DNA of 64,000 nt from Falciphora oryzae (taxonomy: Eukaryota; Ascomycota; Sordariomycetes; Magnaporthales; Magnaporthaceae), in the NCBI GenBank assembly GCA_000733355.1, contig JNVV01000002.1, forward strand, positions 387,278 to 451,277. Direction: 5' to 3'. Below, in pieces: positions 46,374-57,156 of the stretch (position 1 is the first letter of the stretch; each line of letters begins with the position of its first letter). The translations under genes were made by a program, and so were the position numbers. The notes below the pieces were generated by a model that saw nothing but the letters and a program-made list of their open reading frames with translations, did not search any database and was not told the DNA's origin.

Positions 46374-47555
46374 AGCGGAGCCTATAGGGAGAAGACCCTT
46401 TGACGGTGGAAAGGACAGTTCGAAGCCTGAGAGAGGGAAATTGGAGGTATATCGACGAGCAAAAGTAGCTACGAGTCCTTATTGACGACCAGCATGCCAA
46501 GAGATATATATAAAATGCGAGACTCTAGGTTCCCGCTATGTATAAAGTACTTGTATATATATCGTGATGCAGCAACAAGGTAAGTCAACGATACGACGTG
46601 CCGGCCATGTCGAGCAGGAAGCCCTGCCAACACGTGTTCGCCTATTGGTGCAGTTTTTGCCACCAGTGGTCCTGTCGGTAAGGGGACTTTGGCGTCCTTA
46701 CACGACTGTAGCCAGATTGTCGACTTTCTTGTCCACCGTTACACATTGATGCATCCGCGGGCTCGCATATCATCAAACACCACCCCTTCATCGAGGCTAG
46801 TTAGTCTCCCCGTACATAGCTCTCGGCGGCCGATGGTTGCACGAGAAAGCTCTATAATATCGGTTTGCGCTGGGGTTGGATATAGAGTAGAAACGCTTGG
46901 TGACCAACACGGTTTCTGGGCCAGCTCAATAGCCAAGTCTAGCGCAGAGCTGGGGGTTGTTATCCTTGGGCTCGTCGCTATGCGGTGTTGGCACATCGTG
47001 CGAAGATAGACTTGTGGCTTTGAAGCGCCAGGCAGTATTCGGACCGTGTTTTGCCGTCAGGACTTTCGGAGAGCCCGGAACGGTCCATCCTCTTCATTTC
47101 CCAGCCAGGGAGCACAAAAGGAGCCGAGCCTGTCGTCCTCCAGGTCTGGCTTATAAGAGTCCAGATAAGGAAAGTGGGGCATTTGACAGGTCTTTGTGGG
47201 GCTCCAGGCAGGCAGGCACGACGCGGGGAATGGATGTCCAATGGGTTCACGCGTCAAACTGACAACCACCGAAAGATGCAGGCACTTTAACCCATGCCCC
47301 CGCAAACGCCACTGTCACGCCGGAGCATACCTGTGTAATGAACTTTGATGGCGGGCCTAGAGCCGGCCTAGCCTGATACAACTTTTTGTCCCTTCAGTTG
47401 AGTTGGGTTCAAGCCACCAACGCCTCGGCAGCGCACACGACGGCTCCTGCGCGTAACAACTCTTATGTCCGCCACGAGTAGTGGACCAGACACACATGAC
47501 GACGTCGGTACTTGACTAGGAAATCATCTGAAACCTGACAAGGGACAAGGGAATA
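46374..47555. other. Intergenic, 1.2 kb, divergent promoters, no gene seen
   Basis: Upstream of both the minus-strand zinc-ribbon gene and the plus-strand 730-aa gene. AT-rich TATATATA sequence lies at about 46503-46562. No coding signal. Confidence 0.5.
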
Positions 47556-49828
47556 ATGGCAGGCAAGGCTAGAGATATAAGGACCTTCTTCAGGCCTGCC
47601 CCGCCCCGAAAGCCCGCCGCCGCACCGCCGCCCTCGCTCCCAGTGCAGCCCAGCTCCGGGTCGTCGGCACTGTCCTCGCCGCCCTCCTCCATCGTCACGC
47701 CGACGGGCTCGGCGCCACCGCCGGCCCATCCCGCACCTACGCCCAGTCCCCGCGCCGGCTCAGACGCATCCGCCACACCGAGCCCGCCACCCAGCTGGTC
47801 TCAACCCCAGGCGCCGAGACCGCGCGACGCCGTCATCCAGGCCTCGGACGACGAGGGCTCATCGGACGGCGGCGACTCGGACGACTCGCTCGAGGACGTC
47901 GACGCGATATGGCGGCGCACCAACCCCGAACGGGCCGCCGTCGCGGCGGGCGGCGGCGGCCGCAAGGACAAGGACGGCCCCGCGACGCCCCGGGCGGCCA
48001 AGCGCACGGCGGTCGCGAGCACGCCGCTGACCATCCGCGCCAAGCGGCTCCAGCAGGCGCACAAATACGACATGTCGGCGCTGCTGCGCCTGAACCAGGC
48101 CGATCTGGACGCCGAGGCCAGCGGCCAGAGGGTCGAGGCCCTGCTCTCCGACCGCGGCGACGGCGGCGGCGTTGGGGGCACTGTGGTGGTGGGGGGAACC
48201 GGCCGCCGGGGCGGGTCGTCGCCCTTCTCTTCGCCGTCCAACCACACCAACGCACATGACGACGACGGGGAGGAGGCGCTCGTCAGGAATCTGGAAGAGT
48301 ACATTCCGGACAATGATGACGACGAGGCCAGCGGTAATGGCAACGGGACCATCACTGGGAAAGCCAAGGGCAAGGCGAAACTAAAGCGAGCTATCAAGCG
48401 AACCGAGGCGACCGACGTGAGTCGCAGGTGTGTCTACTTTTTCGGGCAGGACTTGGATCCCGTTGCTGCCGCCAAGCTGCCGCGCCCGTTATTCCCCAAG
48501 CACTGCGCAACGGGCCGCTGGCGCCTTCTCAAGGCCGTCGGCACTAGGGAGCAGCACTTCTTGGCGGGCCTCCCCGAGCAGCTTGTGAGACGGGGCTCGC
48601 AGCTGCAACCCCAGCAACAGCAGCCGCTGCCCGACGAGCTCTTCCTCTGGATCCTCAGGCAGGTGCCGCTGGAGCAGGACAGGAGGCTGCGCGAGAAATA
48701 CATCCTGACGGCCTCGGCTGCTATGGAGGCTTCTTCCGAGCTCGGTGACGATAGCCTGGGCCGCCGCGTTGACGAGGCGCTCGTCCTCGAGCTCTTCCGG
48801 TCGCTGGGCTGCAAGAGGCAGAGCTTGGGAGACAACATCTCGGCAAAAGTGGCTCTGGATGAAGAGGTAGTGGATTACTACGCCGGCAGGGACTGGTCGA
48901 GCCTGATATCTGTCTTGCAGCTGATCACGGCCCTCTGTCGCTCGGGATGCAGCGGCAAAGTTCTTCCACTCCCATCGTCCACCGTCACGTGCGCGACCAA
49001 GATACTTCTCCAACTTGGCCTCGATAGGGTTGTCGTCGAAAACGTCACGGTTGCGGTTAGCTATCGGGCCGCCCTGGAAGCCCTTGTTGAGTCTGTCACA
49101 GAGGCTGACTGGAACGCTTTTGTGAGTGCCCCGTTGGAATTGTCATTGTCGGCTGCGGTAGCATGAGACGTTTTCGTGATGCTAACCCCCAACCCCAACA
49201 GTGCTACGACGTGGCCAAATGTTTTCACTCAAACGTCCAAGCATCGCATCTGCGGTGGCAAGCTATCGGTTGTATCGGGCCTGATACAGGCCAGCGATGG
49301 CTCCTGGATCTGAAGAGGAGGCTAGCGGCTGTGTGCTTCTTCGACGACCCGGAGTACGCAAGGCGTGCGCCGGACCGAGGGATCGAGATCCAGGCCCTAA
49401 TTGACCGCCTGGGGTCCGACGTCTTCCTCATCAACCACGAGACAGACTACAAGGAGCTAGCGAGCATGCTGAGGTTCTTGGACGTCGCGTTGGCCGACGG
49501 CCTCGACCGCGCCGTCGAGGACCTGGACGCGCAGCTGGACCGGCTGCACCACCAGGTCGAGCTGATATGGCGCAAGATCTACGCCACGGGCGCGAGCCAG
49601 TCCTCGAGGCTGGACTCCAAGACGCTGGCGGACTGGATCCGAGACCGGATCAAGTACACGGTGCGGACGCGGCCGCCGCCCAAGACGAGCATCTACGACG
49701 GCAGCTTGCTGCGTGATGACATGGTGACGGGGCTCAAGCAGCAGGACATCAAGAAGATGTTCCAGGCCAAGATTATGTCCGCGTCCAGCAAGAGGGACGA
49801 CACCACCATCCATGTGCGGACCTCTTAG
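47556..49828 (+). CDS. 730-aa protein with PIP-box-like start, function unknown
   Basis: Two exons, 47556-49121 and 49202-49828, phase 0, donor GTGAGT, acceptor CAACAG. The N-terminus, MAGKARDIRTFFRPAPPRKP, resembles a PCNA-interacting box (Ile8, Phe11, Phe12) but has Ala where the canonical Gln would be. A Pro/Ser-rich disordered region follows, then an acidic patch (SDDEGSSDGGDSDDSLEDVD) and basic segments (GKAKGKAKLKRAIKR). The C-terminal half, from about residue 290, is ordered and mainly helical: FFGQDLDPVAAAKLPRPLF, FLWILRQVPLEQDRRLREKY, DVFLINHETDYKELASMLRF. This layout suggests a nuclear genome-maintenance scaffold, but that is inference; I do not recognise the family and no catalytic motif is visible. 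Confidence 0.85.
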
Positions 49829-50106
49829 CTTGATGGAGTAGGGCAAACAGGAGTCACAAAAGACGCTGCCGTATGGTCTGACTCCTGAAATGGCTTTCAC
49901 ATGATCCCAAAGATGCAGAAAAAATAAATATGTGCAAAACACATCATACACAGACTTCTAAAAGAAAACAAGAGAGATACCCACACAGGTCCAAGCACTA
50001 CGCCCATGCAATGGGCGTCTGTGGACTTGGACGGACCACCATAGTCACATGATAATAGTAGTTGGCTTTTTGTTGTCAAGAGTGTCCAAGCTATCTTCAG
50101 TTTTGC

Positions 50107-51028
50107 TCAGTCGAAGAACTTCCGGTTTGGGTTCGCGCCGAACAGGGCCTGCCTCATGGCTGGCAGGGCGCTGGTGCTGAGGATGGACAGCCGCGCCTCG
50201 AACGTGTTGTCGATCTCGATCTTGCCGTCTCCGCCCAGGATCATGACACCTCCAGCGCTGCCAGAGAGTCAGGGGTCAGAATGCCTGTGTGATATAATCG
50301 AAGAGCAAAGCCAAAAAGCAGAATGAGAGAGCAAAGGGAGGGGCTGCCACTAACCTTCCCTCGGGAACCGGGTTCGACTCGTCGATGGAGGCCTTGAGGT
50401 CGCTCCCCAGAGCTGTCTTGTACTCTTTGACGGCGTCCTCTATGGCGGACTTGACGACGTCGTAGTCGGCCTTGCGGGCGCGGACCTGCAGGACGGGCTC
50501 GTGGAGGGCGTAGAAGCCCTCGAGCAGCAGGTTCTTGAGGACCTCCCTGTACTTGGCCTTGTCCTTGGCGCCCTCGGCCAGCTGCTTCTGGGCCTGGTCG
50601 AAGATGGCGTCGAGCATCTCCTGGCGGGCGGCCAGGACCTTGAGGCGGGTCTTGTTGGCGACGGTGGAGCGGGTGATCTGCTGCGACATGGTGGCCTGCT
50701 TGAACTTCTTCTCGTAGGCGCCATCCATGGCGTCCGTCTCCTGGCGCACGAGCTTGGACTTCTCGATGGCGAACTCCTCGTTGGCCTTGATCTCGATCTC
50801 GCGCGCCTTCTCCATGGCCTCCTGCTTGATGAAGGCCGTCATCTTGCGGAGCTCCTGTCCGACCTGGTTTGATGGGGCGGGCTGCTGTTAGCCATGCTTC
50901 CTGGCTGCCCTATCTCGCGCCAGGGAACAGCTTCATCCAGCCTCTTCCCCGCAAGCTGATGAATAGCGCTGCTTCCCGACGCGCGCAAAACTTACCTGGT
51001 CGTCGGACAGGGCGTGGACCTGAGACAT
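50107..51028 (-). CDS. VMA4: Vacuolar H+-ATPase subunit E
   Basis: Exons 51028-50996, 50863-50355 and 50257-50107 give 230 aa, the normal length. MSQVHALSDDQ joins VGQELRKMTAFIKQEAMEKA, then a long coiled coil (REIEIKANEEFAIEKSKLVR) and the family end NPVPEG-SAGGVMILGGDGKIEI, finishing ALFGANPNRKFFD. Both splice joins restore known family sequence. Subunit E pairs with G as the peripheral stalk linking V1 to Vo in the vacuolar proton pump. The first intron, after codon 11, is 132 bp; the second is 97 bp. Confidence 0.95.
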
Positions 51029-52153
51029 GATGGGCGGCGGCGACGTGGCGCGGGGAGGGGACGCAAGTTTGATTCGGCAATTCGGGGAGGACGCCCTAGT
51101 CGAGGGTTTCGGTGCTGATTGCGCGTGTCCCTTTTGGCCGTTTAAACGAAATGATGACCTAGAAAGCTCCGGTCGGTCGGCAGAGCAGGATGTGGCGAGG
51201 GGAGAGGGCGCGCTTTGATGGGGTTGCTTGGTCGCTTGGCTCGAGGTCGGCGACGTAAGTCGTACAGTATCACCGGTTCACGAGCTTCCGCAGCGGAGAG
51301 CTTTCGGCATTGCACCGCCGCCCGGCCAGCTTCGCTTGGCGGAATGACGGGGTGACCGCTGCTGGCGCACGCTGGGGCGGGCAGCCCAGCCCCACTTCCA
51401 ATGTCGAACAGGCGTAATCACACACTAGCCACGTTACTTGGTCATTGTGGCGTCATACTGTGGCGTGGTGCAGCAAAAAGGGGCTAAAAGACAATTGCCG
51501 TATCTGGACGAGCCCCTGATCACGATGCAGCTCCTGACTGAAAACATCACCACAGTCAGATGTGCCTCTCACACAAAGATGTCTCCAACACCACAACACA
51601 ATGCCTTTTTCGTAGATCAACCCCTCATGGCCTGCCCTCTACATTCACCATGGGTGTCTCTTCCCGAGGAGCTCTCGACAATTCACATGGTGATGGACAG
51701 GCCAAACTAACCCCTATTCGGAAGAACGCTTCTTTGGCCTCTCCTACCTAACAATGACACTGCTCTTATCATGACAGCTTCTTTATTTGAGACTCCCTTA
51801 CAATGAACCTGGACGGGCAGAGAGGAGCTAGCCCTATCCGGACGACGTTGTCGTTTGCTCATCCCTCGCCCAACAATGACATTCTCTTGTGAATGCTATG
51901 TTGGTTATGTGTCACTACACTGCCTGCTCACTCAGTCGTTCTCGAGGACAATGGATATCTGCAATCTGGGACCTCTTGTGGGCGCCGAGCTCGTCAGGGG
52001 CTCCTGTGTATTTATTTGAAGACATCTTGCCCTCTCCGCATGCTTTTCATTTTGATAAGAGACACCAAGCAGCGGACACTCGATCACTGGCTATACGAGT
52101 CAGGGCAACACCTCTCTAGAAACCACATCGACTAGACCACACCACACTATACG
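51029..52153. other. Intergenic, 1.1 kb, with degenerate direct repeat
   Basis: Promoter side of VMA4 and upstream region of the kinase-like gene. Contains a diverged direct repeat (51684-51893). No gene I can support. Confidence 0.5.
51684..51893 (+). repeat. Degenerate ~120-bp-period direct repeat
   Basis: 51684-51774 and 51801-51893 share blocks at an offset of 117-122 bp: CTAACCCCTATTCGGA versus CTAGCCCTATCCGGA, and CTAACAATGACACTGCTCTT versus CAACAATGACATTCTCTT. Two diverged copies; origin unknown. Confidence 0.5.
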
Positions 52154-53353
52154 ATGCCAATCTTCAACGTCCCACATCAGGTCAGTCACCTTCGACGAAC
52201 GCCAAGCAATCCCAAATGGGTTGTCTTGGTGGAAGATGAGACCCTGAAGAACACCCCTACGGTGCAGAGGAAGGTCGGGCTTGGCAAGAGCAACGTTTGC
52301 ATTCTTGCCCGCACGAAGGATCTCGGCACGACTGGTCTCGGACATGCGGTGATCAAGGCGTTCAGTCCTACCGGGCTGGAGGATTGTATACGGATGGAGG
52401 CGGATATGGTTCGACAGCTCCAAGGGAGCAACCAGGCACCTCCCCAGGACTGGCCATTCGCCTGGATGATCCACCGGGGCGCCACGAAAGGTACTGATCT
52501 AACATACTGGAAGTACTACGGCCTAGGAGACCTGTCAGCGCTCATGAAACAGTGCAAAGCCTCCAGGCTGGCAATCCCACCGGCGTTCGGCGCCGGCTTT
52601 ATGGCGAAGATATTCCAGGCGCTGGGGAAGTCGCTGCTGGACGACAATGCGCCCGGCATCTACCAGAACGATCTCGCAGAGGCTAACGTTTTCTTAGAGC
52701 AAGATGCAACTGATCTCAGCACCACCGGGTCGCTAACGAAGCCACCAAGGATAGTCTTGGGTGACTTCGCGGATGGCGTGTATGTTCAGCCGCGGGGTAC
52801 GATCACCCCGAGAGAGGCCGCCAAGGAAAGTGTTGATAAGTTGCTGCAAATACTTGGCAGGATGCACGAGCACACCGCTGCACTCACGCAGGCGGAAAAG
52901 AAGTGTTGGGACGACATCATCGGCGATGCAGAGCGCATCCAGAGCGAGCTCAATGACGCAAGGTCGGTCTTCCCCGGGAACCGACTCAAGAGTGCGGTGA
53001 GCACTTTCCAAGGTCATGAGGGGCAAGCCCCAAAGACTTCTCATGTTTTGACCCGCTTCCTCTCCGTCGCCGGATCTATCAGAGATGAGAATTTGATCGG
53101 TCTCCCACAGACATATGCTGATCAGCAGAAGGCGGCGGAAGCTGCCCGTGGACTGTTGTTCCCCCTCGCGGCTTTGCGGACGGCACGGCAGCGCTCTGAT
53201 GGGACTCATGATACGGTCACGGGTCTCGGCAAGGACTATGCGGACGGCGAGGACGACGAGGACGACGAGGACGACGAAGACGACGAGAACGACCAGGGAA
53301 ATTTGGGCGGCCCGGCCGACTTGGACGGCTTGGGCAGCTTGGTCGACTTTTGA
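52154..53353 (+). CDS. Orphan protein-kinase-like protein with acidic tail
   Basis: Single exon, 399 aa. The order of motifs matches a kinase fold: beta-3 lysine in HAVIKAF (Lys68) with a candidate alpha-C Glu82; hinge-like YYGLGDLSALMKQC; catalytic-loop equivalent YQNDLAEANVF, where Asp173 and Asn178 align with the Asp and Asn of HRDLKPxN although His-Arg are replaced; and GDFADG (203-208) in place of DFG. A helical C-lobe follows, then low-complexity acidic sequence of EDDEDDEDDEDDEN type and LDGLGSLVDF at the end. Fungal genomes carry many such divergent kinases (FunK1-like and others), often variable between strains. No glycine loop was identified with confidence, so activity is uncertain. 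Kinase assignment is by motif reading only. Confidence 0.75.
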   Translation: MPIFNVPHQVSHLRRTPSNPKWVVLVEDETLKNTPTVQRKVGLGKSNVCILARTKDLGTTGLGHAVIKAFSPTGLEDCIRMEADMVRQLQGSNQAPPQDWPFAWMIHRGATKGTDLTYWKYYGLGDLSALMKQCKASRLAIPPAFGAGFMAKIFQALGKSLLDDNAPGIYQNDLAEANVFLEQDATDLSTTGSLTKPPRIVLGDFADGVYVQPRGTITPREAAKESVDKLLQILGRMHEHTAALTQAEKKCWDDIIGDAERIQSELNDARSVFPGNRLKSAVSTFQGHEGQAPKTSHVLTRFLSVAGSIRDENLIGLPQTYADQQKAAEAARGLLFPLAALRTARQRSDGTHDTVTGLGKDYADGEDDEDDEDDEDDENDQGNLGGPADLDGLGSLVDF

Positions 53354-55247
53354 ACGACGAGGACAGCTTGTGCGACGCGGATTAGGTGAGTTATGAGTGC
53401 TCAGAACGATCCCTGCGACACAAACCCATGACCAGGGAGCTTCAAGAAGAGGCCGTAATGGGCGCAGGGCAGGCATTGTTGCCTTGGACTGCAGTCGGTA
53501 AGCTCACCTCTTCGATTGGTAGCCCCTTTCCCCCACTCTCTTTCCCTACCCCTTTTCTCTTGGCGACTGCACAGGCATACTTTGATCCTGCCCCATGAGA
53601 TCGCTATTGTTGTGCGCTTATCCGATGGTCTAACCCAATACCAACACACTACGATACCGAATCAATTTCCAAAAACAGTACCAACATGAGTACAACGTTG
53701 AGCAAATATATCAAGTATTCGTCTTCACCAAATGAACTTTCCGAAGAAAAAATCATGAAAAATGGCATAAAATTGATCGAATCCCAGTATTCCTGATGGA
53801 GAGGAGCTGCTAACATACCGAACTATAACTGGCATCAACCCAATTGATTGGGGCTCATTCTCCATGCAGCTTGCCATGTTATCTGCCTGTTGAGTTGTGC
53901 TACAACTGAGCGAAGACGCCAGCCCTTGCCCTTGACTTTACCTGGCATTCGGTTACTATCATTCCACGTGTGTCGTCTGCATGACGAAGGCTAAGAGACA
54001 AACAAAAGTAGGTCATTTTAGAGTTGTTTGAGCGATGGCGTCCACCGGGCTGGATCTGGCTGCCGTACCCCTGAATATGTTCAATGTAGTCTGCGTGCTA
54101 GCGGAATTCGGACAAAATAAGATAAAGAAATATGACAGCTGCTCGTGGGTAGGCAATGTCCTAAAGCAGCCGGCCCGGCAAGAAGCTTCCGGCTGAAGAA
54201 ACCAGCAAGCGCCTTGTCCAGCCCAGCGACGGACCTGGCCGGGAGGAGCCGAGATGCTGGGAGAGGCGGCGGTGAAAAAAAAAAAAAAAAAAAAAAATTG
54301 CAGGGCGGGCCCCTGCCAAGCAACATAAACGGGCTCAAGTGGTCGCGGCGCGTGAACCCCGGATGTGGCATGTGTCACGTGCGCCAGCGTCACCCACTCG
54401 CGGGTGCTCCGCCGCCAGCGTCACGCTGCAGAGGCGGGCTGGGCTTTCCTGCTGGGGTGCTGGGGCAGTCAGACACCGCCACGACACGGCTGTTTAGCTG
54501 CGTCAAGTCGGATGCAGGGCCCCTCCCTACCCCTGGCCGCAACTGCGATCTCTCGCGACCGGCTGTTTCGCTGCCCCCTGGTCACTGGGCACAGAGCAGG
54601 GCGCCTGCCGCCCAACACACGCCCGCGCGTTGCGACATTTGCGACCTCTTGCTTGGTAGGTATTCAATCAAACCTGTGTCGCTCTGTCCAAGGCCCGCAG
54701 CTTGGATCGCTGCTGATCCGGACCCCAGGCCAGGGCCCCAAGTCAGCGCGTCACCACCCCCCAAAACCCACCCGCTCAGCTGCCGCCATCATCGGGCGCT
54801 ACTGCTTGTTGAGAGCTCGACCCACGGGCCACACGGGCCAGACCGCACCCAACCCCGTCCGCCGTTTCCCTCCTGTGGTTGACATACGAGGGGCGCGCAT
54901 CCACTGCCGACCCGACTGACCGACTCTCACCGTCCTCGGCTGCCTCGTACCACTTCATTTCTTACGCCTTCTTTGTTGCGTCGGCTTCCCTAGCTACTAG
55001 AATACCACCTGTGTCGCATCTCCCGGCCCAACCAACCTACGGACCATCATCCAGCACCCAACCTGTACAGAGTCGCCGCCTCGCCGAATGACCGGCCCTG
55101 TCGGAACAAACAGCCCTTCAAAACGCTTCCCGAGACTGAAAGAGGAGGACTAGGACGCAGGCGGTGGTGCCATGCGAAGCTTGCATTGCGCGCTTTCGAG
55201 TTTCCCCACGGCCGACCGATGATACCTCGCCCGCCGCCCCCAGCGCA
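53354..55247. other. Intergenic, 1.9 kb, no gene seen
   Basis: 3' flank of the kinase-like gene and promoter/leader of the NIPA gene; an A23 run lies at 54275-54297. Open frames on both strands look non-coding. Confidence 0.5.
54275..54297 (+). repeat. A23 homopolymer
   Basis: Uninterrupted run of 23 A, about 950 bp upstream of the NIPA-family start codon. Confidence 0.85.
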
Positions 55248-57156
55248 ATGGGTTCAATCGGCGATCTCTCCCCTGGAGGGAGTATTTCTGTATGCCGCGG
55301 CGCCTCAATCTCCGGCTGCTTCCGCGAGCACGCGACCTGGCTCCGGCCTGCTGTTGCTCTTCTTGGCTAACCCGCCTACCCCTCCCCTCGCACAGATAGG
55401 AATCCTTGTCGGCCTGCTGTCTACGGCAGTGCAGAGCCTCGGAATAACGCTACAGCGCAAATCGCACATCCTCGAAGACGAAAAGGGTCCCCATGACATC
55501 AGAAGACCGCCGCACCGCAGGAGAAGGTGGCAGCTGGGCATGGGCATGTTCATCGCCTCCAACATCCTCGGCAGCACCGTGCAGATCTCGACCCTTCCGC
55601 TCCCCGTCCTCTCGACACTGCAGGCGTCCGGCCTCGTTTTCAACTCCATTTGCGCCACCCTCATCCTCGGCGAGCCCTTCACGCGCTGGTCCATATGCGG
55701 TACCCTGCTCGTTTGCGCCGGCGCCCTACTCATCGCCGTCTTTGGCGCCATCCCCTCGCCCGCTCACACTCTTGAAGAGCTGCTAGCCCTGCTGGGTCGC
55801 ACCCCCTTTGTCGTCTGGATGTGCCTGCAGGCTGTCCTCGTAATCTCTGTCGCTGTCGCCACTGACACCCTCAGCCGCATCCAAACCCTGGCCCAAAACG
55901 CTCGATTCCGCCTGGCCCGAGGGCTCGCCTACGGCTGCATCAGCGGCATCCTCTCGGCCCACTCACTGCTCGTCGCCAAGTCCGCCGTCGAGCTCGTCAT
56001 CAAGACTCTGTCGGGCGGCACCAACCAGTTCGCCCACTGGCAGTCATGGGTCCTGCTTCTGGCCCTGGTGGCCCTGGCCTTGACCCAGCTCTACTACCTA
56101 CACAGGGGCCTCAAGCTAGTCTCTACCTCGGTCCTCTACCCACTCGTCTTCTGCATCTACAACATCATCGCCATTCTCGACGGCCTCATCTACTTCGACC
56201 AGGCCAACAAGCTGAGCACGAAGTCCGCTCTGCTCATCTCACTAGGAACCGTCATTCTCCTCTCGGGCGTCCTGGCGCTCTCGTGGCGCCTCAGCGACGA
56301 GCAGCACCCGCCTGCTGTCGGCCAGTCCTCGCTCGCCCCCGGGCTGGGGCTCGTCGAGGACACGGACGGCGAAGAGGAGGAGGAGGACCTGCTGCTCGTC
56401 TCCGATATTGGCGGCGATGAGGATGACGTCCTGCCCATCACGACGACCCACTACAGCTACCAGACTTTCAGCAACGAACGCCGACCCTCGCTCTCGGCGC
56501 CTGCAGAAGGGGGCGAGACTAGATCCGCATCGTCGACGCTGACCCCACCGCGCAAGCGGGCGTCGCTCGCGCCCTCGGCAAAGCGGACCAGCTGGGCGGA
56601 GCGCGTCGAGATCTGGGGCGAGCTCGAGGACCGCGACCGGCCCGCATCACCCGCCCTCAATATCGCGCGGAGCCGCAGTCAGACCTTGCCGACAGGGGAG
56701 CCCGGTGGATCTTCAACACTTCACATCCCGCCGCCGCGCCGGGGGTTCAGCGGCGGGAGCCCGTTGGGGATAATGGCCGGGGACTCGGGAGGACTAGAAG
56801 ATGCGGGGGCGGACGCGGATGCAGAGTCGGGCCTGCCGCGCAGGTTCCGCAAGAGGAGGAGATCCACGGGGTTCCCTGGGTTCCAGGCCAGGAAGACGTC
56901 GCGGCGCAAGAGCTCGGGCGGCCTACAGGACGCCATCAACGGCCTCTGGAGGAATAGGTGGTGGAATAAGCCCGTCAAGGGCAAGGGGCCGGAGGAGGGA
57001 GAAGACGAGCAGCAACGCCGGCCTTCCACCTCGCCCCAGTGGCCTCCGTACCGTGACCACCCGGACGAAGACGACCGGCCGAATCGTGGGCAAGGACCAA
57101 GCCCAGGCGGCCCTGAAGCCGGCGGTGGTGGTGTCGGGAATGCCTCCTCTGCATGA
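55248..57156 (+). CDS. NIPA-family magnesium transporter (DUF803) with long cytosolic tail
   Basis: Preferred model: exons 55248-55289 and 55396-57156, 600 aa. The short first exon gives MGSIGDLSPGGSIS, which joins in phase to IGILVGLLSTAVQSLGITLQ through a GTATGC donor, CTAAC branch site and CACAG acceptor. An uninterrupted frame from 55186 also exists but would give a Pro/Ala-rich N-terminus without family resemblance. The membrane part (to about residue 330) has roughly nine hydrophobic helices, with ASNILGSTVQISTLPLPVLS, LQASGLVFNSICATLILGEP and SVLYPLVFCIYNIIAILDGL typical of PF05653 (NIPA/drug-metabolite transporter fold). The final 250 residues are disordered, acidic then Arg/Ser-rich. 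It probably transports Mg2+; this is inferred from family membership. Confidence 0.88.

Noticed and set aside
47330..47430. Possible tRNA around GGGTTCAAGCC
   Set aside because: No cloverleaf could be assembled around the B-box-like sequence.
51438..51710. 90-aa open frame upstream of the kinase-like gene
   Set aside because: No domain, overlaps the degenerate repeat, and has no supporting splice or family evidence; more likely non-coding or decayed.
55186..55247. Upstream ATG extending the NIPA protein to 656 aa
   Set aside because: A spliced model from 55248 gives a family-like N-terminus; the extension is Pro/Ala-rich and unsupported.
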